Positions 53,340 to 61,934 of a stretch of DNA of 64,000 bases are shown here, in pieces. The DNA is from Martinezella lusitana (GTDB taxonomy: Bacteria; Pseudomonadota; Alphaproteobacteria; Rhizobiales; Rhizobiaceae): the NCBI RefSeq assembly GCF_014207095.1, contig NZ_JACHBG010000007.1, forward strand, positions 62,001-126,000, given 5' to 3'. Position 1 is the first letter of the stretch. Every line of letters starts with the position of its first letter. The position numbers were made by a program, and so were the translations under genes. The notes below the pieces were generated by a model that did no database searches, was not told the DNA's origin, and saw only the letters and a list, made by a program, of their open reading frames with translations.

Positions 53340-55316
53340 ATGAACGTGAAACACTTGCTGGCTTCGGCCGGGCTGCTCATGACGCTAAGCGCGCCGGCGG
53401 CGATGAGCCACCCGCTCGATGGGTTGACGGCGGAGGAATATCAGAAGATCAACCAGATCCTGCGGGAGCAGAAGATCGTCGATGACAAGACGCTCTATCC
53501 GCTGATCGAGTTGAAGGAGCCGGCCAAGGCCGACGTTCTCAAATGGAAGGATGGCGACACGCCGCTGGATCGCGAGGCGAAGGTGCAGCTTACGAGCCCT
53601 TCGGGCTTCAAGGAGGCCGTGGTCAATATCACCAAGGGCACCATCGAAAGCACGACGGCGATCAAGGGACAGCCCATGGTGCTCTTCACCGAGTTCATGG
53701 ACGCCTTGCAGGGTGTACTCGGCGATCCGCAGATGGTCGCGGGCCTCAAGAAGCGCGGTCTGACGCCTGACCAGGCCTTCTGCCTGCCATTGACGGCCGG
53801 CAACTTCTTCACCGAAGAGTATCAGAATTCCCGCCTGATGAAGGTGCCCTGCTACCATGTTCCGGAAGGGTCGAACTACTACGCCAAGCCCATCGAAGGT
53901 CTGTTTGCCGTCTACGATATTGGCAAGAAGAAGGTTCTGAAAGTCATCGACACCGGCGCCATCGAAGGTCCGAAGGACAATTGGGGCTACACCGAAAAGG
54001 AAGTAGCCGAGCGCGAGCCTCTGCGTCCGCAGACCAATCTTGCCACGCTTTCGCAGCAGGGAGGTCCAAACTACAAGATCAATGGCAGCCATCTCGAATG
54101 GGATATGTGGCGGTTTAATTTCCGCGTCGACAAGCGCCCGGGCCTGGTACTCTCCAACCTCGACGCCAAGGATGGCGATACATGGCGCTCCGTGATCTAT
54201 CAGTCACATCTCTCGGAAGTCTTCGTTCCCTATATGGATCCGACCGAGGGCTGGTACTGGCGCACTTATATGGACAGCGGAGAATATGGTTTCGGCCTGT
54301 TCCTGAGCCCGTTGCGTGCAGGCGTCGATTGCCCGAACTACGCGACCTTCCTGCCGGCGACGATTGCCGACGACAAGGGTAACCCATTGACCATCCCCAA
54401 CGCCATCTGCGTCTTCGAACGCAGCATCGGCGATCCGGCCTGGCGCCACTTCGAGGTCTTCGCACAGGCACCGGACAAGCCAATCCCGGCGGAGGGCCGG
54501 CCGGCAAGCGAACTCGTGGTGCGCACCGCCTCGGAGGTCGGCAATTATGACTATCTGATCGACTATCGTCTGCAGCCAGACGGCCAAATCCGCATCATGA
54601 TCGGTGCGACGGGCCTTGACGCCGTCAAGGGCGTTCAGTCGACGTCGATGGACGATCCGACGGCTGCCGCCGATACCGCACATGGCACACTGATCGCACC
54701 GAATCTGGTCGCCGCCAATCACGACCATTATTTCAACTTCCGCATCGATTTCGACATCGACAAGCCGGCCAACCATTTCGGAACGATGGATATCGTCCCT
54801 GCCAAGGTCGATGCGAAGAATCCGCGCCGCTCCATGTGGACGGTGCAGCACACGATGCCGAAGACCGAGATGGAGGCGCGTTACCAACTCTCTGCCATGA
54901 AGCCGCGCTACTTCATGATCTCCGATCCCTCGCGCAAGGGCTATCTCGGTCAAGAGCCTGGCTGGATGATCCATCACGGCGACGTCGCCTACGGCCCCTT
55001 CGACTTCGTCAAGGATCCGCCGATGAAGCGTAACGCCTACATCGAATATTCCGTATGGAACACGGTCTATGATCCGGATCAGCAATATGCCGGTGGCAAG
55101 TTCGCGATGCAGAGCGATGGTTCAGATACTCTCCCCGAATGGGTTAAGGCCAATAAGCCGTTGATGGGGAAGGACATCGTTACCTGGTTCACGGCCGGTT
55201 TCCATCATATTCCGCGCATGGAGGATTGGCCTGTCATGTCGACCGAGTGGAAGACGATCCATATCGAGCCGCACAACTTTTTCGCCCATAATCCTGCTTT
55301 GACGTTGCGGAACTGA
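53340..55316 (+). CDS. tynA: Periplasmic copper/TPQ primary-amine oxidase
   Basis: A 658-residue copper amine oxidase. A signal peptide lies at about residues 1-23. The topaquinone precursor is Tyr403 in the N-Y-D-Y motif (402-405), and the catalytic base is Asp312 in YMDSGEYGFG. Copper ligands are His461 and His463 (NHDHYFNF) and a His in FHHIP (622-623). E. coli TynA has an extra N-terminal domain that is missing here. It oxidises primary amines such as tyramine or phenethylamine to the aldehyde, ammonia and hydrogen peroxide. GGGAGG 6 bases before the ATG at 53340 supports this start. It follows the dehydrogenase gene on the same strand. Confidence 0.94.
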   Translation: MNVKHLLASAGLLMTLSAPAAMSHPLDGLTAEEYQKINQILREQKIVDDKTLYPLIELKEPAKADVLKWKDGDTPLDREAKVQLTSPSGFKEAVVNITKGTIESTTAIKGQPMVLFTEFMDALQGVLGDPQMVAGLKKRGLTPDQAFCLPLTAGNFFTEEYQNSRLMKVPCYHVPEGSNYYAKPIEGLFAVYDIGKKKVLKVIDTGAIEGPKDNWGYTEKEVAEREPLRPQTNLATLSQQGGPNYKINGSHLEWDMWRFNFRVDKRPGLVLSNLDAKDGDTWRSVIYQSHLSEVFVPYMDPTEGWYWRTYMDSGEYGFGLFLSPLRAGVDCPNYATFLPATIADDKGNPLTIPNAICVFERSIGDPAWRHFEVFAQAPDKPIPAEGRPASELVVRTASEVGNYDYLIDYRLQPDGQIRIMIGATGLDAVKGVQSTSMDDPTAAADTAHGTLIAPNLVAANHDHYFNFRIDFDIDKPANHFGTMDIVPAKVDAKNPRRSMWTVQHTMPKTEMEARYQLSAMKPRYFMISDPSRKGYLGQEPGWMIHHGDVAYGPFDFVKDPPMKRNAYIEYSVWNTVYDPDQQYAGGKFAMQSDGSDTLPEWVKANKPLMGKDIVTWFTAGFHHIPRMEDWPVMSTEWKTIHIEPHNFFAHNPALTLRN

Positions 55317-55326
55317 CAGCTCTTTA

Positions 55327-55354
55327 CGCCAGCGCCGTTCAAGCGGCGCTGGCG
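55327..55354 (+). terminator. Hairpin after the amine oxidase gene
   Basis: A perfect 11-bp stem CGCCAGCGCCG / CGGCGCTGGCG with a 6-base loop, 10 bases after the stop. No T-run follows, so it may also stabilise mRNA or end the convergent barstar transcript. Confidence 0.7.
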
Positions 55355-55392
55355 GATACGCGAGGACGCTGCCAAGGCCGAAGCGTTGGCAT

Positions 55393-55797
55393 TCAATCCA
55401 GCATCAACTGGACATTATCCTCCGCTTCGGAGCCGCCGGGGCAATGGATTTGAATGATCTCGACAATCCAATCAAACAGTGTCGGCCCGGTGCCGGCGCG
55501 AGCGGCAGCCAGACGTTGCTCAACACTGTTTCGGTTATCGGGATGGCAGCGTTCGAGCATGTGTTCGAACATTTTGACCGTCGCGGGATAGCCGAGCGCT
55601 TCTCTCGAGACTGCCGAATGCGACCATCTGATCGTGAAGCCTCCATCTGGGGTCCCGAAACCACCTCTCAGGATATCGTTGAGGGCATCGAGGTTCCGGC
55701 CCCAGAGATGGTCCGGGACCAAGACGCGGGTGATTTCATCATAGAGCGTCTCCAGGGACGCTATCCGCGAGCCATCGATGACATATTCAGCTGACAT
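55393..55797 (-). CDS. Barstar-family (barnase-inhibitor-like) protein
   Basis: A 134-residue protein. The N-terminal two thirds matches the barstar fold: YVIDGSRIASLETLYDEITRVL, then LVPDHLWGRNLDALNDILRGGFG with the Asp/Leu-rich helix that blocks RNase active sites, and GFTIRWSHSAVSREALG. The rest (MFEHMLERCHPDNRN onward) is an extra C-terminal part. Barstar proteins inhibit secreted RNases or toxins; no barnase or toxin gene is near, so the partner is not visible. The ATG at 55797 is preferred over one five codons upstream. Confidence 0.82.
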   Translation of the reverse strand: MSAEYVIDGSRIASLETLYDEITRVLVPDHLWGRNLDALNDILRGGFGTPDGGFTIRWSHSAVSREALGYPATVKMFEHMLERCHPDNRNSVEQRLAAARAGTGPTLFDWIVEIIQIHCPGGSEAEDNVQLMLD

Positions 55798-55872
55798 GTG
55801 ACTTCGCACCACTGTGTTGCTCGTACACGGTTTGGTCGATCGGCAGTCACAATCTATCGATCGAATGTGAAG

Positions 55873-55898
55873 CTGTCCCGGCCGAGCCGCCGGGACAG
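55873..55898 (-). terminator. Hairpin after the sulfonate binding-protein gene
   Basis: CTGTCCCGG / CCGGGACAG with an 8-base loop, about 30 bases past the ssuA stop. The minus-strand flank is CTTCACATT, a weak T-rich tail. Probable end of the sulfonate operon. Confidence 0.6.
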
Positions 55899-55927
55899 GA
55901 TTTCAGTTAGCCAATGCCATGCCGGGC

Positions 55928-56881
55928 TTACTTCAGCGTGACGACGCCTGCAGGCACATCGGGGATATTCGGAATGATGCCGTTCTTGGCATACCATTCG
56001 GCGACCTTGCCGATCTGCTCGGCATCCGCCTTGGAGACGGCCGTCGTCGGAACGGCGTTGTTCTCACCGATCTTCTGCGCGAGATCGACAGGCACGTTCA
56101 TTTCCTTGACCCAGATGGCGCCTGCTTCGCTCTTGTTGGCAACGGCCCAGGCATTTTCCGACTTGATGACGTCGAAGACGAGCTGAAGCTGCTCAGCCTT
56201 GGACTGGGCGAATGCCTTGCTCGCAACCAGGACGACGGCGTTGTCCGAGCGAATGGCGTCGCCATCGGCGACGACCTTGCCGTCATAGGCCTTTTCGGCA
56301 ATCGTCAGAAACGGGTCCCAGGTGGCCCAGGCATCAACATGGCCTTGCGTGAAGCTCGGACCGCTGTCGCTCGGGCTCAGATAGACGCGCTCCACGCTTT
56401 TCGGATCGACCCCGTTGGTCGCAAGACCCTGCATGAGCAGATATTCACCCGTGCCGCCGCGATTGACCGCGACTTTCTTGCCGGCAAGGTCCTTGATCGA
56501 AGTGATTTTGGAATCCTTCTTGACGACGATGCCTTCCGAGCCCGCGGCCATCTTCTGGTAGGCGAAGACGACCAGCGGGACCTTGGCGGCAAGCGCTGCT
56601 ATTGCAGATGTCGAGCTGCCAGCGGTGATGTCTATGCTGCCGGCATTAAGGGCTTCGAAGGCAGGAGCAGCAGCCGGGAAGGGGCCGGCCCACTCCACCT
56701 TGATGCCCTTTTCGCCAAGCGCCTTTTCGAGCGTGCCGCGTGATTTGGCAAGGGTAATGTCGTTTGGACCTCTCAACCAGCCGATACGGACGACCTGGTC
56801 CGCAGCCTGGGCGGTGGGGGCAAGGGTAGCGATGGTAGCCGTTGCCGCCATCGCGATGAAGAATTGGCGCTTGGTGATCAT
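55928..56881 (-). CDS. ssuA: Aliphatic sulfonate ABC transporter, periplasmic binding protein
   Basis: A 317-residue SsuA-type binding protein. A signal peptide covers about residues 1-26 (TKRQFFIAMAATATIATLAPTAQAA). The mature domain has IGWLRGPNDITLAKSRGTLE, the substrate-domain turn AGSSTSAIAALA, GQGHVDAWATWDPFL-like WATWDP and AVVLVASKAFAQ. The ATG at 56881 is preferred; an ATG 18 codons upstream overlaps the ATPase gene and would add a non-signal leader. It is the last gene of the operon. Confidence 0.9.
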   Translation of the reverse strand: MITKRQFFIAMAATATIATLAPTAQAADQVVRIGWLRGPNDITLAKSRGTLEKALGEKGIKVEWAGPFPAAAPAFEALNAGSIDITAGSSTSAIAALAAKVPLVVFAYQKMAAGSEGIVVKKDSKITSIKDLAGKKVAVNRGGTGEYLLMQGLATNGVDPKSVERVYLSPSDSGPSFTQGHVDAWATWDPFLTIAEKAYDGKVVADGDAIRSDNAVVLVASKAFAQSKAEQLQLVFDVIKSENAWAVANKSEAGAIWVKEMNVPVDLAQKIGENNAVPTTAVSKADAEQIGKVAEWYAKNGIIPNIPDVPAGVVTLK

Positions 56882-56927
56882 TCTAATGTTCCGATCTGCC
56901 GAAATGGCGTGCTGAGAAGCGATAAAG

Positions 56928-57632
56928 TCAGACATGGGAAGGTTCGACGCCGAGTTCGGTTAAAAGCTCGGTTTCGAGGCGGCTTGCCTCCGGACCGCTG
57001 CGGCGGCGGGGATGATCAAGGTTGACGGGTATTTCTCGGGTGAAGCGACCATTGTCGAGCACGAGGATGCGATCGGCGAGCGTGATGGCCTCGCCGATGT
57101 CGTGGGTGACCAGAAGGACGGCGGGCCGGTGCTTTTGCCAGAGGTCGAAGACCAACCCATGCATGCGCAAACGCGTCAATGCGTCCAGAGCTGCAAATGG
57201 CTCGTCGAGCAGCAGGAGTTCGGGCTCGCGCACAAGTGCGCGGGCAAGGGCAGCTCGCTGCGCCTCGCCGCCGGAAAGGGTGAGCGGCCATGCATTCCGC
57301 CGGTGCGACAGGCCGACATCCTCAAGCGTCTGCGCTGCAACAGAGCACGCATCCTGCCGCTTCACGCCCAGCGTGACATTGTCGATCACGGTCTTCCACG
57401 GCATCAGCCTCGGTTCCTGAAAGACCACGGAGCGACGTTGAGGAAGCTGCAAGTGCCGGGCTGGTGTAGCGTCCAGGCCGGCAAGCACGCGCAGCAAGGT
57501 GGACTTGCCGGAGCCGCTGCGCCCGAGCAGGGCGACGAATTCGCCCTTTGCGATCCTCAGATCGACGTTATCGAGAATGGCCGGGCCGCCGAAGGAACGC
57601 GAGAGACCACGAATATCGACTAGGGGTGTCAT
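56928..57632 (-). CDS. ssuB: Aliphatic sulfonate ABC transporter, ATPase
   Basis: A 234-residue ATPase. Walker A GRSGSGKST, Q-loop VVFQEPRLMPW, signature LSGGEAQRAALARAL, Walker B LLLLDEPFAAL and H-loop LLVTHDIGEA are intact. It is cytoplasmic. It overlaps the upstream permease stop by 4 bases (ATGA), and its own end lies before the SsuA gene. Confidence 0.93.
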   Translation of the reverse strand: MTPLVDIRGLSRSFGGPAILDNVDLRIAKGEFVALLGRSGSGKSTLLRVLAGLDATPARHLQLPQRRSVVFQEPRLMPWKTVIDNVTLGVKRQDACSVAAQTLEDVGLSHRRNAWPLTLSGGEAQRAALARALVREPELLLLDEPFAALDALTRLRMHGLVFDLWQKHRPAVLLVTHDIGEAITLADRILVLDNGRFTREIPVNLDHPRRRSGPEASRLETELLTELGVEPSHV

Positions 57633-58465
57633 GCGATCGCCTCCGGACGCCAGCGCAGCGCATAGGCTTCGATCAGCCGCACGAGACCATCCGTCAACAG
57701 CCCCATGAGGGCATAGACCATGAGGCAGACGACGATGACATCCGTCTGCAGGAAGTCGCGCGCATAGGTGATGATGTAGCCGATGCCGCTCGACGCATTG
57801 ATCTGTTCTCCGACCACGAGACTGAGCCAGGCAACGCTGAGGCCATATCGAACACCAACCAGAAGAGACGGCAATGCGCCGGGAATGATGATGTGGTAGA
57901 TGATGCCCGATGTGCCGAGGCCGACCGTGCGGCCGGCTTCGACGAGTTTCCGGTCAATGCCGCGAATACCGCCATGCAGGGTCAGATAAATCGGGAAAAC
58001 CGAACCAAATGCGACAAGGCCGACTTTTGGGGCTTCGCCGATCCCGAACCACAGGATGAAAAGCGGCAAGAGGCCGAGAAAGGGCATGGCTTTGAGCATC
58101 TGGAGCGGTGGATCGATGGCGGATTCGCCGAAACGGGACAGGCCGGCAGCAAGTGCCAGCGCCACGCCGACGACGAAGGCGATAGAGAAGCCGAGCAGCA
58201 CTCGCAGGAAGGAGACCACCAGGCCGGTGACGAGCTCGCCTGACGTGATCAACCGCCCTGCCGCCCCGAGGATTTCACCGGGGGAGGCAAGCGTTCGCGG
58301 CGACAGGAACCCCGTCATGCTGGCAATCTGCCAGATCAGGATGATCGCAACCGGCGAAACGAGACGTGTTGCCCATCGCGCTGCTTTCCGACCAGCCTTC
58401 CCGGGCGGCATGGAATTGCCGTCTGGGCGGGAGATGTCTCGACTTATGGTCGAAATTTCAGCCAT
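57629..58465 (-). CDS. ssuC: Aliphatic sulfonate ABC transporter, permease
   Basis: A 278-residue permease with six membrane segments and the EAA-type loop (GRTVGLGTSGIIYHIIIPGALPSLL, read in parts). The N-terminal 45 residues are hydrophilic. The ATG at 58465 overlaps the stop of ssuD by 8 bases; the frame is open upstream as a shadow of that gene. It imports alkanesulfonates with SsuA and SsuB. Confidence 0.9.
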   Translation of the reverse strand: MAEISTISRDISRPDGNSMPPGKAGRKAARWATRLVSPVAIILIWQIASMTGFLSPRTLASPGEILGAAGRLITSGELVTGLVVSFLRVLLGFSIAFVVGVALALAAGLSRFGESAIDPPLQMLKAMPFLGLLPLFILWFGIGEAPKVGLVAFGSVFPIYLTLHGGIRGIDRKLVEAGRTVGLGTSGIIYHIIIPGALPSLLVGVRYGLSVAWLSLVVGEQINASSGIGYIITYARDFLQTDVIVVCLMVYALMGLLTDGLVRLIEAYALRWRPEAIA

Positions 58466-59591
58466 GTGCGGGCTTTCCACCAAGATCCCGATCGAACAGG
58501 GTCGACCAGGTGAAATGCTTGCGTTCCGGTGCGGAACGTTCGACGGGCAGCCGCGGCAGAACGAGCTCGCCGAACCGATAGGCTTCTTCGAGAAGCGGCA
58601 TGCCGGAAAGGATGAACGTATCGACGCCAACCTTCTGATAGGCCTCCAGCGTGCGGATCACCGTATCCGGCGAGCCGACGATCGCCGTACCCGGACCGGG
58701 CCGCACGAGGCCGATCCCCGCCCATAGATTGGGAGAGATTTCCAGGTCGCGCAAGTTGTCCGGCTTGATGCCGCCATGCATTGCGCTCATCCGCTGCTGG
58801 CCGACGGAATCCGTGTTGAACACAAATCGCTGATTGGCCGCAATTGCGACGTCATCCATTTGGTCGTAGAGATCCGCAGCCGCCTCCCAGGCTTTTTCAT
58901 CCGTCGGACGGACGATGACGTAGAGCCGGATACCGTAGTTGAGAGAGCGGCCGTGAGCCTCGGCGCGAAGCTTCACTTTGGCAACCTTGTCGCCCATCTG
59001 CTCCGGGGTTTCGCCCCAGGAGAGGTAGGTTTCGACATGCTTGGCGGCAACCTCGATCGCGCTGTCGGAGGAACCACCGAACCAAAGCGGCGGCGGCTTG
59101 ATGGCCGATCCGGCCGGCAGCGCAAGCTTTGCGCCCTCCGTCTGAAAATACCTGCCCTTATGGGTGACGCTTTCTCCAGCCATAAGCCGATGCCAGATGC
59201 TCAGATACTCGTCCGCCATGACATAGCGCTCGTCATGCGGCAGCATCATGCCATAGGCGCCAAGCATCTTGGCATCGCCTGAGACGACGTTCAGCATCAG
59301 CCGGCCGTTCGAGAACTCCTGGAAGGTTGCCGCCATCTTGGCGAGCAGCGTCGGCGCGACGAGGCCAGGATGGAAAGCGATCAGAAATTTCATCCGTTCC
59401 GTATAGGGAAGAAGCGCGCCGGCGAGCGGCCACACGTCGTGAGCGCCGGTCGCAAACAATGCGCCAGTGAAGCCGAGATGATCATAGGCCTGGGCAAGCT
59501 GCTTGTAATAGCCGTAGTCGATGGTGCGCGACCCTTCGGCTTTCCACGGATAGGCGCCATCGGGTGCGCACATGTACCAGAGTACGTTCAT
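58458..59591 (-). CDS. ssuD: FMNH2-dependent alkanesulfonate monooxygenase
   Basis: A 377-residue flavin-dependent monooxygenase of the luciferase-like fold (381 in E. coli). LGFTGALFATG, FHPGLVAPTLLAKMAATFQE, RLMLNVVSGD and the later LWFGGSSDSAIEVAA (each read in parts) are characteristic. It cleaves C-S bonds of alkanesulfonates to sulfite and aldehyde, releasing sulfur for the cell. The flavin reductase SsuE is not in the window. It starts 1 base after the stop of the leaderless binding-protein gene. Confidence 0.92.
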   Translation of the reverse strand: MNVLWYMCAPDGAYPWKAEGSRTIDYGYYKQLAQAYDHLGFTGALFATGAHDVWPLAGALLPYTERMKFLIAFHPGLVAPTLLAKMAATFQEFSNGRLMLNVVSGDAKMLGAYGMMLPHDERYVMADEYLSIWHRLMAGESVTHKGRYFQTEGAKLALPAGSAIKPPPLWFGGSSDSAIEVAAKHVETYLSWGETPEQMGDKVAKVKLRAEAHGRSLNYGIRLYVIVRPTDEKAWEAAADLYDQMDDVAIAANQRFVFNTDSVGQQRMSAMHGGIKPDNLRDLEISPNLWAGIGLVRPGPGTAIVGSPDTVIRTLEAYQKVGVDTFILSGMPLLEEAYRFGELVLPRLPVERSAPERKHFTWSTLFDRDLGGKPAHG

Positions 59592-59592
59592 G

Positions 59593-60441
59593 TCAGATCT
59601 CTTTGTCGCTTGTCGTCTGAATTGTCAGCTTGGTCGGCAGGTCGCCATGTTTGAAAAGCGTATCGGCTTCTGCCTGTTGCTCACGAAGAACCGCGGAATC
59701 GACGGCGGCCACCCGCCAGTTTCGGCCTGAAACGACGCGTGTCCATGCCCGTCGTTCGGCCTCGTCTCCGTCCTTCGAAAGCAGGAAAGCCGCCTTTTCG
59801 GGATCGGCGGCAATCTCCTTGCCGAGACGCTCCAGTTCGCCTGCAAAATCAGTCGCTGCGGCGCTCGAAATGCCGCGTTCGTCAATGGTCCAGAATAGCG
59901 AGCGGTTTGGGATGAGGTCGCCGCAATGGGCAAGGACGCGAAATTCACCACTGAGCAGCGACTGCTCGAGATGGGGCGCCATGGCGACCCAGGCGGCGAC
60001 CGCTCCGTCCTTCAGGGCATCGCGGGACGGGATGGGCGCAATGTCCTGACGCTGGATATCCGACAGGGTCAGGCCGGATTCGTCCAATCGTTTGGCAAGG
60101 AAATAGGTCAAAAAGGAGCCGTCGACCAAGGCAACCGCTTTGCCTTTGAGATCGGCAACGGTTTCGATGTCGGCGGTCTTCCACACCAGAATTGCCCCGT
60201 TGGCCGGGCGGGGGGCCGATGCTGCGACATAGGAAACAGACAGCCCGGACGCCGCCGCAAGGATGGGCGGCGTCGATCCCGTTCCGCCAATATCGAATTC
60301 ACCGCGAACCAGCTTCTTTGCCGTGTCGCGGCCTTCCGGATAGCCAACGAATTCCGGATTCATCGATGCAAAGGCGCCAGGCCAGAGCGCCGCCAGATGC
60401 AGGTGCAGATTATTCGGATGGTGGCCAATCCTGAAAGCCAA
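59593..60441 (-). CDS. SsuA-like binding protein without signal peptide
   Basis: A 282-residue protein of the periplasmic sulfonate/NMT1 binding-protein superfamily: GYPEGRDTAKKLVRGEFDIGGTG, TPPILAAASGLSV, LKGKAVALVDGSFL, then GAVAAWVAMAPHLEQSL and SLFWTIDERG. It begins directly with the first beta strand (LAFRIGHHPNNLHLH). Start is a TTG at 60441 with GAGGT 7 bases before; there is no in-frame start that would add a signal peptide. It would thus stay in the cytoplasm, where a binding protein has no transport role. Either it senses or buffers the substrate inside the cell, or a true signal was lost. First gene of the operon, 1 base before ssuD. Confidence 0.8.
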   Translation of the reverse strand: MAFRIGHHPNNLHLHLAALWPGAFASMNPEFVGYPEGRDTAKKLVRGEFDIGGTGSTPPILAAASGLSVSYVAASAPRPANGAILVWKTADIETVADLKGKAVALVDGSFLTYFLAKRLDESGLTLSDIQRQDIAPIPSRDALKDGAVAAWVAMAPHLEQSLLSGEFRVLAHCGDLIPNRSLFWTIDERGISSAAATDFAGELERLGKEIAADPEKAAFLLSKDGDEAERRAWTRVVSGRNWRVAAVDSAVLREQQAEADTLFKHGDLPTKLTIQTTSDKEI

Positions 60442-60463
60442 GACATTTACCTCATTGCCATTG

Positions 60464-60481
60464 TTATATAAATTTATATAA
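60464..60481. promoter_or_regulatory. 18-base perfect AT palindrome, probable ArsR operator
   Basis: TTATATAAATTTATATAA reads the same on both strands. It lies between the divergent sulfonate operon and ArsR gene, 23 bases before the former and 90 before the latter. AT-rich palindromes of this kind are typical operators of BigR/SqrR-like ArsR proteins. The block also looks promoter-like (TATAAT-like core). Confidence 0.65.
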
Positions 60482-60570
60482 TGACTGGAGAATTGATGAC
60501 GAGAAACTCCACGCTTAAAATTCCGCAAGAAAGAGAAAACTATTCTCATCGGGCGTAAGGTTCGAAATCG

Positions 60571-60969
60571 ATGATAAAGCCTTTAGATGACAAGAACCGC
60601 CTGCGCCGAGCCCACGAGCCGAAGGTAAAATGCCGGGCAATCGGTGCAGCTTCTGATTTCATGAAAGCTATGGCAAACCCGGTACGGTTGGCAATCCTCT
60701 GTGTGCTTATGGAGGGCGCGAGAACGGTAGGTGAGCTTGAGGAAATTCTCGATGTTCACCAGCCAACCTTGTCACAGCAGATCGGAGAACTGCGAGATTC
60801 CGGCATTATTGTCGGAACGCGCCGCTCGAAGGCGGTCGTCTATCGCCTGACGGATCCGCGGGCCGGCCAGATTATTGCGCATCTGCGATTGCTGTTTGCC
60901 GATTCCGAAGCGTCGGCGATATGGCGTGGCGCTCAGTTTGAAGCGGGCAGTACCATCGAAATGGCATAG
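60571..60969 (+). CDS. ArsR-family regulator, BigR/SqrR-like
   Basis: A 132-residue winged-helix regulator. The core MANPVRLAILCVLMEGARTVGELEEIL leads into QPTLSQQIGELRDSGII, which strongly resembles the persulfide-sensing BigR/SqrR/YgaV group. C44 (LAILCVL) is at the position of the first sensor Cys of that group. The second, in the C-terminal helix (IFC in BigR), is replaced by Ala here (LLFADSEA). Another Cys, C21, is in the N-terminal extension. It is divergent from the sulfonate operon and the palindrome between them is its likely operator. Confidence 0.85.
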   Translation: MIKPLDDKNRLRRAHEPKVKCRAIGAASDFMKAMANPVRLAILCVLMEGARTVGELEEILDVHQPTLSQQIGELRDSGIIVGTRRSKAVVYRLTDPRAGQIIAHLRLLFADSEASAIWRGAQFEAGSTIEMA

Positions 60970-61071
60970 GCGGCTTGCCAAGCATTGGGGGCCGAGCCAG
61001 CGCCATCATGGCGGCGACCTTCGTGCCGAAGCTGTGCTCGTGATCGCCGCCAAGGCGTCAAGGGCAGGGGA

Positions 61072-61842
61072 TCAAGCGCCTGCTGTTGCTTCGGCGATCG
61101 CCTTTGCCAGACCCTCCGGATTTTCCGTTGCCATGGAATGACCTGCCGCGGCCACGATGCGCACCGAAATGCCCGAGGATGACAGGAACGGAACATCAGC
61201 ATCCGGCAGGCTGCGTTCTCCGAAGATAAAAGTTTTCCGAGACGGATGTTTCAGAAAGCGAGAGCGCCAGTCAGGTGAGCTGCCTTCCACCAATGATGTT
61301 GCGCTTCGATGAACCGCGAGAGCCGATGAGGCACGCATCATTGCGGCCCACTCGCGATTTCCGGCCCTTTCGGCCTCAGTGAGGTACGCATCGTGGCCGC
61401 TATTGACATAGTCGGCCTCTTTAAAGGCGGCGATAGCCCGACTAAATGTTCCGCCGCCATTGTCGAGGTTGGCTTCGGAAAGAACGAGGTGTTTGACCTT
61501 ACTTCCAAGGAGATCTGCCGTTTCGATGGCAACGGATCCGCCCATGCTGTGTCCGTAGATATCTATCCGTTCGAAGTTTTGTGCCTCGATGAAGCTGAAA
61601 ACCTGCAACGCATGGTCATGGATGCGATAGCTGAAATCGTCCGGGCGATCACTGTAGCCAAAGCCCAGGAGATCAAGAAGGATAAGCCGCCGCCCTCGCA
61701 AGGTGGGTGCGAGCGCCACATGAGGGTACTCGAATGATGATGCACAGCCGAGGCCGTGAATCATCAAAAGGGGAGTGCTGCCGCCGTCAAACTGGAGATA
61801 CCGCAATCGGGCTGTCGATGACTGAATTGCAAAGGAGCGCAT
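61072..61842 (-). CDS. Alpha/beta hydrolase
   Basis: A 256-residue alpha/beta-hydrolase fold protein. The nucleophile elbow is GHSMGG (Ser at about 96), the oxyanion loop HGLGCASS follows the second strand, and the catalytic His lies in AAAGHSMATE near the end. An Asp acid is probably in the GERSLPDAD stretch. The substrate, a small ester or lactone, is not evident. ATG at 61842 begins the domain; upstream extension looks non-coding. It lies 92 bases downstream of the DsbA-fold isomerase gene on the same strand. Confidence 0.85.
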   Translation of the reverse strand: MRSFAIQSSTARLRYLQFDGGSTPLLMIHGLGCASSFEYPHVALAPTLRGRRLILLDLLGFGYSDRPDDFSYRIHDHALQVFSFIEAQNFERIDIYGHSMGGSVAIETADLLGSKVKHLVLSEANLDNGGGTFSRAIAAFKEADYVNSGHDAYLTEAERAGNREWAAMMRASSALAVHRSATSLVEGSSPDWRSRFLKHPSRKTFIFGERSLPDADVPFLSSSGISVRIVAAAGHSMATENPEGLAKAIAEATAGA

Positions 61843-61934
61843 GGCAAATACCGGAATGAACAAGGCGCATATTAATGCCCGCAAGCGTAGCGAGGAAGGC
61901 TCCAAAGCAGCGAGCGGCAATCCATGCTTCAAGG

